This document shows, one piece after another, positions 16,295 to 25,150 of a DNA stretch of 64,000 nt. The stretch spans positions 1-64,000 of the forward strand of contig CAZEWN010000020.1 in the NCBI GenBank assembly GCA_964516135.1. The letters run 5' to 3'. The notes beneath the pieces are model-generated. The model did no database searches. It saw only the letters and a program-made list of their open reading frames with translations, and was not told the DNA's origin. The DNA comes from 34-65-8 sp964516135. GTDB taxonomy: Bacteria; Pseudomonadota; Alphaproteobacteria; Sphingomonadales; Sphingomonadaceae. Both the position numbers and the translations under genes were made by a program. The stretch's first letter is position 1. Each line of letters opens with the position of its first letter.

Positions 16295-16673
16295 TTACTT
16301 CCCTCGTAATTCAGCACTTCAGTCGGCTCGCGTTTTCGCAGTTCCTGCTTCCCCGCCCCGAATCTGCGTAGGGGAAAGCAATAGGGAAGCAGCAGGAGGC
16401 GGCTCGCAGCGTGGTTTAGCGCGAGCATGGCAGGATTCCGCGCCCTCAGCCGACCTGATGCAACCTTCGCAGGCGCGGAAAAATCAGCGAGTTGAGGTCT
16501 TTTCTTTGAGGGTTCCAAAGACCGGCAAAAGCCACGCCCACGGTTGTCTTCAGAAGACGACGCGGGAGCTCTGTGCGCCCTAGGTGCGCGCGCCGCGCTG
16601 CAATCGCCCCAGCGACAGACCTCAATCAGCGTAGATCAGCACGCACGCGACCTGCCACAGCTTAGCAGCAGGG
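16295..16673. other. Non-coding gap after the att site
   Basis: There is no convincing gene in these 379 bases. The minus-strand frame that enters from the right encodes the well-known spurious peptide that arises from reading across a tRNA antisense, and it has no ribosome binding site. This is the first stretch of presumed chromosomal backbone outside the island. Confidence 0.4.
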
Positions 16674-17201
16674 TCAGCGTGAAATGACCATACCTGACAT
16701 GGGGGCGAGCTTGGCGAGAAAGCGGTTCTGCGCTGCGAAAGGAACACCCTCCTCGCGCATAGCCTTCTGGAGATTCTCCACCAGTGCATTCATGTCCGCC
16801 ATGCGCACGCCCATGTCGGCGTGGGCAGCGCGCATGTCGCGACCCGTATAGTTGCAACCGGCGTTGAGGATGTAACAGAACTGCTCAAACAATGTCCGCC
16901 GCAGACGCACCATGTCGTGCGCGACGAAGATCTCGGCGATGCGCGGATCGGCCTCGCTCAATTCGATCAGGCGGACGGCGATCCGGCGGATGCCGTCCTG
17001 ACCGTTGAATGCCTCCGCCATCGTTTGGCCCTCGAACTGTCGCGCGTCGGCGTTGGCGTTGCTCTGCTCATAGGGATCCACCGGAAGTTCACCGGTGACC
17101 GGATCGCGTGCAGCTTCCTCGACACCGAATTCCTTGTCCCAATCCACTTCTGGTTCTGTAACGGGCTGGGCAGCGAGAAGCAGGGCGGCGAAGGTAAACA
17201 T
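16674..17201 (-). CDS. Exported group 1 truncated haemoglobin
   Basis: A 175-residue protein with a short hydrophobic N-terminus (MFTFAALLLAAQP), a 50-residue acidic linker and a globin domain at about 55-170. The segments ADPRIAEIF, CNYTGRDMRAAHADMG (with the proximal histidine), MNALVENLQKAM and VPFAAQNRFLAKLAPM match group 1 truncated globins. The usual B10 tyrosine seems to be isoleucine, which would change how O2 or NO is bound. The N-terminus suggests export to the periplasm. It follows the DUF3034 gene by ten bases and belongs to a four-gene cassette with a cupredoxin and a GGDEF/EAL protein. Confidence 0.75.
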   Translation of the reverse strand: MFTFAALLLAAQPVTEPEVDWDKEFGVEEAARDPVTGELPVDPYEQSNANADARQFEGQTMAEAFNGQDGIRRIAVRLIELSEADPRIAEIFVAHDMVRLRRTLFEQFCYILNAGCNYTGRDMRAAHADMGVRMADMNALVENLQKAMREEGVPFAAQNRFLAKLAPMSGMVISR

Positions 17202-17211
17202 CGAACGGTCC

Positions 17212-18087
17212 TCAGAATGCCAGCTGGGCGGACAGGAATGCGCCGTGCTGGCCGGAAAAAGTGGCGATGGTCCCTAGATCGGCATAGGCTGCAGTCACCG
17301 TCAGGTTGTCGGTCAACGCATAGGCGGCGAACAGGTCGCACCAGTCGTCTTCGCCCAGCCCGAGATTGTCGGGTTTGGTGCGCAACTCGGCGCCGATCAC
17401 GGCGCGGCGCGACAGTTGGTAGGCAAGCGTGCCTTCAAACTGCAATGTGCGGCCCTTGCCCGCCGCGCTGCCGAAGCCGAGCAGGCCATTCTCGTTGGCT
17501 TCCGTCAGCCGGACAGTCGTGTTCACGAGGATGCTGTAGGATAGGAACAGCTTGGTCGCGCTAATGGTGAAATCTGTGCCGCTGTCGTCGGCCGCACCCA
17601 CCGCAAGCGCGACGGGTCCATCGAGGTTGCGTTTGTGCTGCACGCCGACGCTGACCTGCGGCAGCTTAGGGTCGCCATACACGGCGTCACCGAACAGGCG
17701 CACCTTGGCTCCGTAAACGTCTTGATTGAGCGTATAGCCCTGGCCAAGACCCAGCGCCGCACCGACATCGCGGGTCTCGAAATTCTGCCGCGTGTACGAC
17801 AACTCGACCCGGTTCATGATGCCGATCGCCACGCCGTGGCTTTGCCACCCGAAATCGGGCAGCTCGACAATCGTTCCATGGGCGGAAATGCCGACGCCGT
17901 TGTCCAGTTCGCGTCCGGCTATGGTCGCCCAGGTGGCGATGCCGCCGCCGCTGGCGCCCTCGATCGTGCTGACGCCATTGGTGAGAACGAGTTTGCCGCC
18001 ATCGAGCCAAGCCAGGTCTTCTGCGCTCGCGCCACTAGCACCTAGCGCAGCGAATAGAGTTGCCGTGAGGTTTGAAATCATTCGCAT
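17212..18087 (-). CDS. DUF3034-family outer-membrane protein
   Basis: A 291-residue protein with a signal peptide (MRMISNLTATLFAALGASGASA) and a repeating pattern of alternating polar and hydrophobic residues ending in a C-terminal phenylalanine (FLSAQLAF), as in outer-membrane beta-barrels. The opening DLAWLDGGKLVLTNGVSTIEG and the GGGIATWATI stretch match the DUF3034 family. The function of the family is unknown. It is divergent from the cupredoxin gene across 87 bases and is followed closely by the truncated-globin gene. Confidence 0.75.
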   Translation of the reverse strand: MRMISNLTATLFAALGASGASAEDLAWLDGGKLVLTNGVSTIEGASGGGIATWATIAGRELDNGVGISAHGTIVELPDFGWQSHGVAIGIMNRVELSYTRQNFETRDVGAALGLGQGYTLNQDVYGAKVRLFGDAVYGDPKLPQVSVGVQHKRNLDGPVALAVGAADDSGTDFTISATKLFLSYSILVNTTVRLTEANENGLLGFGSAAGKGRTLQFEGTLAYQLSRRAVIGAELRTKPDNLGLGEDDWCDLFAAYALTDNLTVTAAYADLGTIATFSGQHGAFLSAQLAF

Positions 18088-18174
18088 CGGCAGACGTGGT
18101 AGAGGATCAGGGTAAAGTTCGTCCTAACCGTTCAAAGGGCAGAATCTTAACTGCTGCCCGTTAGCGGCGGAACG

Positions 18175-18789
18175 ATGACCGTTCGCCGCGCCCTCGTCAC
18201 CACCATCGCTCTCGCGAGTACCGTCGGCGCTGCCCAAGCACAGTCCGGCTCTGTCGCACGGTTCCAGGTCGTCGACGAACGCGGCATTCCAGTGCGAGAC
18301 GCGGTGGTCGAAGTGCGCCCGGCGAACGGTGCGGGCGGTCCGATCCGCTTCTCGTGGCGCATGGCGATGGCGCAAAAGGACATGGCGTTCGTACCTGGCA
18401 CGCTGGTCGTTGCGAAGGGCAGCAAGGTGGCCTTTCCCAACCTCGATCGGGTTCGCCACTCAGTTTACAGTTTCTCGAAGGCCGCCAAGTTCGAGATCGA
18501 CCTCTACGGTCGCGACCAGACGCGTTCGCACCTGTTCGCGGTTGCCGGATCGGTTGCGGTCGGGTGCAATATCCACGACGAGATGCGCGGCTATATCCGG
18601 GTCACCGACACGCCGTACGCCGCCAAGACCGACGCCAACGGCCTGGTCAGCATCTCCTCCCTGCCGCGTGGTTCCGCTCAGGTCACAGTATGGCATCAGC
18701 GGCTACGCGCGCCAGAAGGCGAAATGACGCAGACTGTCGCGATCGCGCCCGGCGGGCCGATACGCAAGATGCAGGCCCGGCTGCGATGA
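18175..18789 (+). CDS. Exported cupredoxin (methylamine-utilization-protein-like)
   Basis: A 204-residue protein with a signal peptide (MTVRRALVTTIALASTVGAAQA). The type 1 copper ligands are visible: histidine in VRHSVYSF near residue 100, then cysteine, histidine and methionine in GCNIHDEMRGYI near residue 124-135. The C-terminus (SISSLPRGSAQVTVWHQ) resembles the carboxypeptidase-regulatory-like fold seen in this family. It is annotated as methylamine utilization protein in many genomes, but there is no methylamine dehydrogenase here, so that role is unlikely. Its stop overlaps the start of the GGDEF/EAL gene as ATGA. Confidence 0.78.
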   Translation: MTVRRALVTTIALASTVGAAQAQSGSVARFQVVDERGIPVRDAVVEVRPANGAGGPIRFSWRMAMAQKDMAFVPGTLVVAKGSKVAFPNLDRVRHSVYSFSKAAKFEIDLYGRDQTRSHLFAVAGSVAVGCNIHDEMRGYIRVTDTPYAAKTDANGLVSISSLPRGSAQVTVWHQRLRAPEGEMTQTVAIAPGGPIRKMQARLR

Positions 18790-21089
18790 CTATCCCCTTC
18801 AATGTAGCAGGCAAGATGCGGTTCGGCTCGCTCGGGCTGCGCATCGCGACCCACTATGCGGGCCTGTTCGCCGCCGTATTGGCAGTGATCTTGATGCTCG
18901 CCGGTGGCGGCCTCGCCCGTTTCGGCGAAGCGAGCGCGACCCGCGACCTCGAGGCAAACGCGCGCGTGTTCGCCGAACTGCTCGACTTGCGCGCGCGGGA
19001 GATGCGCGGGGCGGCCGACGTGCTCGCCCGCGATTTCGGCTTCCGCGAGGCGGTGGCGACCGAAGATGGCGCCACGATCGACAGTGCCCTGACCAGCCTC
19101 AAGGCCCGTTCCCGCGCCGACGCGGCGTTCGTGGTCGGCCTAGATGGTGCTCTTCTTGCCTCGGGCGATACGCGGATCATCTCACCCGAGGCGCTGTGGG
19201 CTCCGCTCGACGAAGGGCGCGAGCGCGGAATGATCCAAGTGGGCGGCAAGCTGGCGTTGGCCGCTGCGGCCCCTATCGAGACGCCTGACCTCGTGGGCTG
19301 GCTCGTGCTGGCCCAACCGCTCGACAAATTTGAGCTCAACCGGCTGGTGCAACTGGCCGCGATCGACGTGGAAGCGCGCGTTTCCACCAACCGGCGGATG
19401 CCCACTTGGCTCAGGCAATCCGCCGAAGGGCGGGTGTTTGAACGCGAGGAAGACGAGCGCTACCTCTATCACGTTTCTTCCGTTCCGGCGCTTGAGGACG
19501 GGCTCGAGCCGCGACTGGTGCTGCGTCACTCGCTCAGCGCATCGATGGCGGAATATGCCTCGCTGCAATATCTGCTCGCAGGCCTTGCGATCAGCGCGAT
19601 CGCATTAGTAATCGCGCTGAGTTGGCGGGTAGCGGGAACGGTCACCAAGCCGTTGCAGAAACTCGATCAGGCAACGCGCATGATCAGCGAAGGCCGTGAT
19701 GTGGAGCTCAAGATAGAGACCGACGACGAGATCGGCCGGCTTGCCGCGAGCTTCAATTCGATGGTCGACGCGATCAAAGAACGCGAGCGCAAGATCATCC
19801 ACGTCGGCCTGCACGACGGGTTGACCGCGCTTCCCAACCGCAAGTTGTTCGTCGAACAGCTCGACCGTGCCCTGGCGCAGCTGCGCGGAGACGATCGCCT
19901 GATGGTTGTCTATGTCGATCTCGACGATTTCAAGCTGGTCAACGATACGCTCGGCCACACGGCGGGCGACGCGCTGTTACGCGACGTGGCGCGGCATTTG
20001 CGCGCGGAACTGCCCGATGCGCTCGTTGCGCGCCTCGGCGGCGACGAATTCGCGATGATGATCGAATCGATCGGTGCGGACCAGAGCGTCGCTGCCATCG
20101 CCGAACGAGTGCGGGAATGCTTCGACCGCACTGTCATGCTCGACGGGCAGCAGGCGGTCTGCACCGCGAGCCTGGGCATCGCCATCGCGCCTTCGGACGG
20201 AACCGACGGCATGGAACTGATGAAGCATGCCGACCTGGCGCTCTATCGCGCCAAGGACGATGGGAAGGCGACCTATCACTTCTTCGAGCCCGCGCTCGAC
20301 GAGCAGGCGCGCCAGCGCCGACAGATGGAACTCGACTTACGCCGCGCCATACGCGAGGGGGGCTTCGAACTTCATTTCCAGCCGCTCTACAACATCGCCG
20401 AGAATACCTTGCAGGGCTTCGAGGCGCTGATCCGCTGGCCGCATCCCGAGCTTGGGCTGATCAGCCCAAGCGACTTCATTCCGTTGGCCGAAGAAACCGG
20501 CCTGATCGTGCCGATCGGTGAATGGGTGATCCGCGAGGCGTGCCGCCAGGCATCGGTCTGGCCTGAAGACATGTCGGTCGCGGTCAACGTCTCGCCGAAG
20601 CAATTCGGTACGCCGGGACTCCCGCAAGCAATAATGCAGGCTCTTCTGACGAGCGGCCTGGCGCCTGGCCGACTGGAACTGGAGATCACCGAAAGCATCT
20701 TTATTGCAAATGTCGAAAAGACGCTGGCGACGCTGCACGGGCTGCGCGACCTAGGCGTCCGCATAGCGCTCGACGATTTCGGGACCGGGTATTCCTCGCT
20801 CAGCTACCTGCGCTCGTTCCCGTTCGACAAAGTCAAGATCGATCGCAGCTTCGTCGAGGATTTGGCCAATGACGGCAATGCGCACGCGGTGATCCGCGCG
20901 ATCACGACACTGGCGGATGCATTGGGCATGGAAACGTTGGCGGAGGGTGTCGAGGCGCCCGAGCAACTCGACATTCTACGGCGCGAAGGGTGCGGGTTCA
21001 TCCAGGGCTTTCTTTTCAGCGAACCCCTAGCCGCCCAAGACGTCGCGCGATTGCTGAAGCTCGACATTCTTGAGTATGGCACTGCCTGA
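18786..21089 (+). CDS. Membrane diguanylate cyclase/phosphodiesterase with sensor, HAMP, GGDEF and EAL domains
   Basis: A 767-residue protein that makes or breaks cyclic di-GMP. Residues about 20-45 form the first transmembrane helix, followed by a periplasmic cache-like domain to about 255, a second helix (YLLAGLAISAIALVIALSW), a HAMP domain (VTKPLQKLDQATRMI), then GGDEF (ARLGGDEFAMM intact) and EAL (GFEALIRWPHPE intact, with DDFGTGYSSLSYL). Both active sites look complete. The ATG at 18786 overlaps the cupredoxin stop, so the two proteins are coupled. The cupredoxin may feed a redox or copper signal to its periplasmic domain; this is an inference. Confidence 0.88.
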   Translation: MTIPFNVAGKMRFGSLGLRIATHYAGLFAAVLAVILMLAGGGLARFGEASATRDLEANARVFAELLDLRAREMRGAADVLARDFGFREAVATEDGATIDSALTSLKARSRADAAFVVGLDGALLASGDTRIISPEALWAPLDEGRERGMIQVGGKLALAAAAPIETPDLVGWLVLAQPLDKFELNRLVQLAAIDVEARVSTNRRMPTWLRQSAEGRVFEREEDERYLYHVSSVPALEDGLEPRLVLRHSLSASMAEYASLQYLLAGLAISAIALVIALSWRVAGTVTKPLQKLDQATRMISEGRDVELKIETDDEIGRLAASFNSMVDAIKERERKIIHVGLHDGLTALPNRKLFVEQLDRALAQLRGDDRLMVVYVDLDDFKLVNDTLGHTAGDALLRDVARHLRAELPDALVARLGGDEFAMMIESIGADQSVAAIAERVRECFDRTVMLDGQQAVCTASLGIAIAPSDGTDGMELMKHADLALYRAKDDGKATYHFFEPALDEQARQRRQMELDLRRAIREGGFELHFQPLYNIAENTLQGFEALIRWPHPELGLISPSDFIPLAEETGLIVPIGEWVIREACRQASVWPEDMSVAVNVSPKQFGTPGLPQAIMQALLTSGLAPGRLELEITESIFIANVEKTLATLHGLRDLGVRIALDDFGTGYSSLSYLRSFPFDKVKIDRSFVEDLANDGNAHAVIRAITTLADALGMETLAEGVEAPEQLDILRREGCGFIQGFLFSEPLAAQDVARLLKLDILEYGTA

Positions 21090-21276
21090 ATCCAAGACTA
21101 AGGGGATCAGACGAGCCGTCTGCAAGCAGCTCGCACAGCGCGGCAGAAACTGGGCCGATACCGGACTGTCCGCTATCAGCTTAGAATTCTGGCGAAACGG
21201 ACTTTCAGCTGCCGCGCCCGATGCGGACGTTTCGCGAGCCTGTTTCCATCGCTCAACTGCCTGAGACGCGCCTTTG

Positions 21277-22095
21277 TCAGGCCGTTACTTCGCTGCTCGC
21301 CTGCGCCGCAGTTGGTTGCCTGCGCCCCGTCACCTCACGGAACTTCGCGTGATATTTCGGGTGCTCGGTGCCCATCCACTTGTCCCACCAAGTGAAATAA
21401 AGGCCGTAATTGGTGTTGAAGCCGCCGTTGTGATGGAGGTCGTGGTGCACCGTTGTGTTGATCCAGCGGGTCAGCGGCGAATCCAGCCACCAGCGGGGAA
21501 AGAACTCGAACCCGGCATGCCCCATCGCGTTGCGGATGATCTGGAAATTGAGCCAGGTGAGCATCACCCAGCCCGGCGTGGGCACGAAGAACTGCCAGAG
21601 CGGCACGAAAGCGAACGCCACCGCCGCCTCGGGGATCGCGAAGCTATAGGCGGCCCATGGCGTGGGCGTGATCGAGCGATGATGCGCGCGGTGGAACCAG
21701 CGGAACAGGCGCGGGTGATGCATCATCCGGTGCGTCCAGTAGAAATAGGCGTCATGCGCGATGATGATCCCTGCGAGGATCACAAGGTCGATGCCAAGCC
21801 CGAAGCCCTCCCCGAACACGCTGTAGAACAGCCCGACTTCGCGGCCCCAGATCAGGAAACAGATCCCGACCACATAGACCAGCACCGATTGCACCGACTG
21901 CGCGAACTCGCGGCGCATGTCGGCGGCGGTGGCCGTGCGCGCCTGGATCTTGCGCGCCTTCAGCGCCGTGCGCCGCAGCAGCCACACGAGCGCGAAGGTC
22001 ACCGAGGCGGCGATCAGATAGCGCGTGAAATCGAAGACAAAGATGTTTTGCCCTCTGGCGAGCAGGATATCGAGGGGCGGAATTCCGGTCGGCAT
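21277..22095 (-). CDS. Sterol desaturase/fatty acid hydroxylase family protein
   Basis: A 272-residue integral membrane di-iron enzyme with three to four transmembrane helices. The histidine boxes are complete: HDAYFYWTHRMMHH, FHRAHHRS and VHHDLHHNGGF, with the conserved NYGLYFTWWDKWMGTEH near the C-terminus. Family members hydroxylate or desaturate lipids, carotenoids or sterols; in sphingomonads carotenoid or hopanoid/sphingolipid substrates are plausible, but nothing here decides. It lies 77 bases downstream of an AraC-type regulator on the same strand. Confidence 0.85.
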   Translation of the reverse strand: MPTGIPPLDILLARGQNIFVFDFTRYLIAASVTFALVWLLRRTALKARKIQARTATAADMRREFAQSVQSVLVYVVGICFLIWGREVGLFYSVFGEGFGLGIDLVILAGIIIAHDAYFYWTHRMMHHPRLFRWFHRAHHRSITPTPWAAYSFAIPEAAVAFAFVPLWQFFVPTPGWVMLTWLNFQIIRNAMGHAGFEFFPRWWLDSPLTRWINTTVHHDLHHNGGFNTNYGLYFTWWDKWMGTEHPKYHAKFREVTGRRQPTAAQASSEVTA

Positions 22096-22172
22096 CGTAT
22101 GATCCTCCAGGCAGAGTGTCGGGGCCCTCTGCCGGTGCCTGCCCTTACGTGCGCTCTTGCGTTCGATTCCGG

Positions 22173-23228
22173 CTAGCCGATTTCGGAAACGGCCAGCATT
22201 CGGGCGCGAAATTCACTCGGTGTCATGCCCTCTGCCTCGCGGAAGGCGCGGTTGAAGGGGCCGAGCGAGCCGAAGCCTGCATCCAAGGCGATGGTGATGA
22301 TCGGCACCTCCCTCTGCGCCGGATCGGCCAGCGCAGCCTTGACCTCGGCAAGGCGGTAGCCGTTGAGGAAGGCGGAAAAATTGCGATGGCCCAGCTGTCC
22401 GTTGATCGTGCGGCGCAGGCGATATTCCTGCTCGCCCAGCTGGGCGGCGAGCTTGGCAATGGTCAGACCTTCATCCCGCCACGCCTTGCGCGCGTCCATG
22501 TGGCTGCACAGCTTTTCAGCGAGCGGGCCATCAATCGCCGGCTTCGTTGAGCCTATGCGCGCAGCAACCGCAGGACCGAACAGGTCAGCCTGCCGCATCC
22601 CGAACATGGCGGCACCGAAAACGAGTGAGATCGCAACAATGCTACCGTTGACGATGCTGAGCAGCCAACCGGGCATCCCCAGATTATGTACCGCGATCTG
22701 CGTGAACGCGATGACGACGACATAGAATGCCACCGCCGCGACCAGCAGGGGCCGCACGCGGCGCCTGCTCTCGATCAAGTCGCCCTCACGGCCGCGCCAA
22801 GCCTCCCACAGGGCGGCTGCTGCGAACAAAAGCATGCCGACCCGGAACAGCGTGCCCGCGATCTGATTGACGATGCCGCCATCAGCAAAACTGAGGAACA
22901 TCACAAGGCTGTTGAGCGCGGCCAATCCCACTAACGCCATATCGCGGACCCGGATATGTGTTTCATCATTGAACCAGGCTTTGGCGAAGAGCCAGAAGAT
23001 CCCCGCTGTGGAGCTGCCGCACAATGAAAGCGCAAGTCCCCCGATCGTGGTGATCGGAACCGTCTTTGCGGTCTGAAGCAGGTAGCAGATGATCGCTAGC
23101 GCCATGACGATCGCAAGCCTCGCGGCAAGCTGATCACGGTGATCGCGGATCAGGATCCAGCCCCACAAGGCAAGCAAGGCGATCGAGCCGCCACGCGCCA
23201 TCAAATCGAGCTGTTCCAAGCCAGTCAT
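22173..23228 (-). CDS. AraC-family regulator with membrane-spanning N-terminus
   Basis: A protein of about 351 residues with some seven hydrophobic segments in its first 230 residues (for example LAIVMALAIICYLLQ, FYVVVIAFTQIAVH) and a C-terminal AraC helix-turn-helix (LRRTINGQLGHRNFSAFLN, then ITIALDAGFGSLGPFNRAF). This 7TM-AraC arrangement is common in sphingomonads. ATG at 23228 is my choice; an upstream start at 23264 has no better ribosome binding site. It probably regulates the adjacent hydroxylase gene and is divergent from the UrcA-family gene. Confidence 0.8.
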   Translation of the reverse strand: MTGLEQLDLMARGGSIALLALWGWILIRDHRDQLAARLAIVMALAIICYLLQTAKTVPITTIGGLALSLCGSSTAGIFWLFAKAWFNDETHIRVRDMALVGLAALNSLVMFLSFADGGIVNQIAGTLFRVGMLLFAAAALWEAWRGREGDLIESRRRVRPLLVAAVAFYVVVIAFTQIAVHNLGMPGWLLSIVNGSIVAISLVFGAAMFGMRQADLFGPAVAARIGSTKPAIDGPLAEKLCSHMDARKAWRDEGLTIAKLAAQLGEQEYRLRRTINGQLGHRNFSAFLNGYRLAEVKAALADPAQREVPIITIALDAGFGSLGPFNRAFREAEGMTPSEFRARMLAVSEIG

Positions 23229-23426
23229 CGGCGCGTGGCTGCCAGCGCGCGGGCGGAGCGACAAGCCGATTTCGGAATCGCCCAGCTTGTCCGGTTTCCA
23301 TCAGCATAGCGTGATCCGCAAACAACCAGTTCGATTTCGAAACCGGGCAGCATCGATCGCGCGGAGCAGCGATTGGCAATGGGTGGTCGCTCGAATTGGT
23401 GGGCGGCCTTCCCGGAGTAACCCATA

Positions 23427-23738
23427 ATGAAGCGTATCCCCGCCCTCATTGCCGCTGCCGCTGTGGCGATGCCTTCAGTCGCAGCAGGCGCGCCTCCTTA
23501 CCGAAGCGTCGCGGTAGAGACAGGTGATCTCGATCTGCAATCCGAAAATGGGCGGCGCATTCTGGCACTGCGCATCCAGCGCGCAGCACGGAGCCTATGC
23601 CAAACACAGGCAGTGGACAGGCTGCCCCGCAATGTGCGCAGCGCGCGTAGATGCACAAGGGAGGCACAAGCAGGCGTCGCTGGTGTTGTGAAGACCTTGA
23701 CCGCGGCAAGGAACCCATATCCGGAGAAGGGCGGTTGA
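23427..23738 (+). CDS. UrcA-family secreted protein
   Basis: A 103-residue exported protein. The signal peptide is MKRIPALIAAAAVAMPSVAAGA. The mature part has the family features: VAVETGDLDLQSENGRRILA, RIQRAARSLC and a second cysteine in ARRCTREAQ, probably a disulphide. The function of UrcA proteins is unknown; they are abundant in Sphingomonadales. It is divergent from the AraC gene across 198 bases and is followed by a 230-base gap before the convergent GH32 gene. Confidence 0.7.
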   Translation: MKRIPALIAAAAVAMPSVAAGAPPYRSVAVETGDLDLQSENGRRILALRIQRAARSLCQTQAVDRLPRNVRSARRCTREAQAGVAGVVKTLTAARNPYPEKGG

Positions 23739-23968
23739 GGCGCCGCCGCCGGTCGAACTGGTTACGCAGGTTGTCATTGCACTGCGATGAGATGAAAGAG
23801 CCGCCGTTCGCCTATCGCCCCTTCCCGCTCCTGAGCACCGGCCCGCCGCGCTGCCAAAACCCTCCATACAGCCATGGCGCGCCGGGTTCCCAACAGCCGA
23901 CAGTCTGCAAACGACCCCTTCGCAGTCATGCCTGGCTACAGCGGCTTGTCCGGGCATGGTCGACCGGA

Positions 23969-25150
23969 TCAACGGCGTTCGATCGACAGCTTGCCCGCAA
24001 CCGCAAAGGTCGCCGGGACGCCGGCGGCGAAGACCTCGACGATGTCGTGGTCGTGGAACACCCACAAATCGCGGGATCCGGCCTGCCGCGGATGCGCGGT
24101 CACGATCCCGTTCCGGCTCATCATCACGCGGTCGGAGCCTATCGCAATGCGCGCCTCTCCGCCCTGCCAGCGCAAATGCAGCCGCGCCGTGTCCACTTGG
24201 TCCTGCACGACCGCGAAGCGGCGAAAACTTGCAAGTGGACCTTGCACGACAAGGTCGTCGACCAAGGCGAAGGCGCGGGGCATCGTGATGGCACCGCCGT
24301 GACCGCCGCTGAAGACCTGCCGTGACCGCGCGTCGGCCCAATTGGATGCCCATCCCACTAGCATGCGGCCGGATGCTGCGGGGATGGCGGCGTAAAAATC
24401 GGGGCCGAGATCGAGCGGCAGTCCATCGTGCGGCATGGTGACGAGGGGAGTGAAACCGGAGTGGGACAGTTGCCCGGTCCAATAACGCACACAGCTGTGC
24501 GTCGCATTATCGCGGCGATCGACCAGCGACAGGACGAGCACCTGAAGGTCGCCAAAATCGAGCAGGAGCGGCACCTCCCACAGGACCCCTTCAGGTGACC
24601 ACGGACCGATCCTGCCGCTTTCGGCGAAGCGCCCGTCGCGTTCGCGGTGCAGCGTCAGAAACGACGTTCCGTCAGTGTCATTCCAGTCGGTGGGGTGGGC
24701 GACCAGCGCCTGACGGCGACCGGCGGTCCCCCACACGAACGGGTCGCGCACATTCATCCCCGACGGCAAGGCGGCGCCCGACTGCTCGCGCCAGGTGGCA
24801 CCGTCATCGGTGCTGGTCGCCCCTTGCTGGAATTGGCGCGGTGCGGCCCCGACGCGGTGATCGTGATGCGTCAACCAGGCGGATAACATGGAGCCATGTG
24901 ATTGGACGCTGCCTGAATAGCGACTCACGTGTTCCGCATGCGGCATGACGGCGCCGTCGAATGTCCACGAGATCAGATCATCGCTGGACAGACGCGCCCA
25001 TCCCGTCTGGCGGAATTCGGGCGGGTCGGCGGCATGCTGAACGAATAACCGCCATTTGTCGCCGCTTCGTACCAGGCCATTGGGATCGTTGAACCAGTGG
25101 CCCGGCGGCGGCCCCGCGTGAAAGCGGTACCCGGTCAATCGGCGGTCCAC
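23969..25150 (-). CDS. Glycoside hydrolase family 32 (beta-fructosidase-like)
   Basis: A protein of about 390 residues with the GH32 five-blade propeller motifs: HWFNDPNGLV with the nucleophilic aspartate at the start, NVRDPFVW in the middle and LWEVPLLL with the acid/base glutamate. The small C-terminal beta-sandwich is short (HDHDIVEVFAAG). Family members hydrolyse sucrose, levan or other fructosides. There is no signal peptide, so it acts in the cytoplasm, presumably on something imported by the operon's MFS transporter. The start is uncertain: GTG at 25150, or TTG at 25138, which overlaps the SDR stop as TTGA. It is the last gene of the operon. Confidence 0.8.
   Translation of the reverse strand: MDRRLTGYRFHAGPPPGHWFNDPNGLVRSGDKWRLFVQHAADPPEFRQTGWARLSSDDLISWTFDGAVMPHAEHVSRYSGSVQSHGSMLSAWLTHHDHRVGAAPRQFQQGATSTDDGATWREQSGAALPSGMNVRDPFVWGTAGRRQALVAHPTDWNDTDGTSFLTLHRERDGRFAESGRIGPWSPEGVLWEVPLLLDFGDLQVLVLSLVDRRDNATHSCVRYWTGQLSHSGFTPLVTMPHDGLPLDLGPDFYAAIPAASGRMLVGWASNWADARSRQVFSGGHGGAITMPRAFALVDDLVVQGPLASFRRFAVVQDQVDTARLHLRWQGGEARIAIGSDRVMMSRNGIVTAHPRQAGSRDLWVFHDHDIVEVFAAGVPATFAVAGKLSIERR

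Noticed and set aside
16035..16518. Minus-strand frames across the tRNA-Gly fragment
   Set aside because: They encode the well-known spurious peptide from antisense reading of a tRNA T arm and acceptor stem and have no ribosome binding site.
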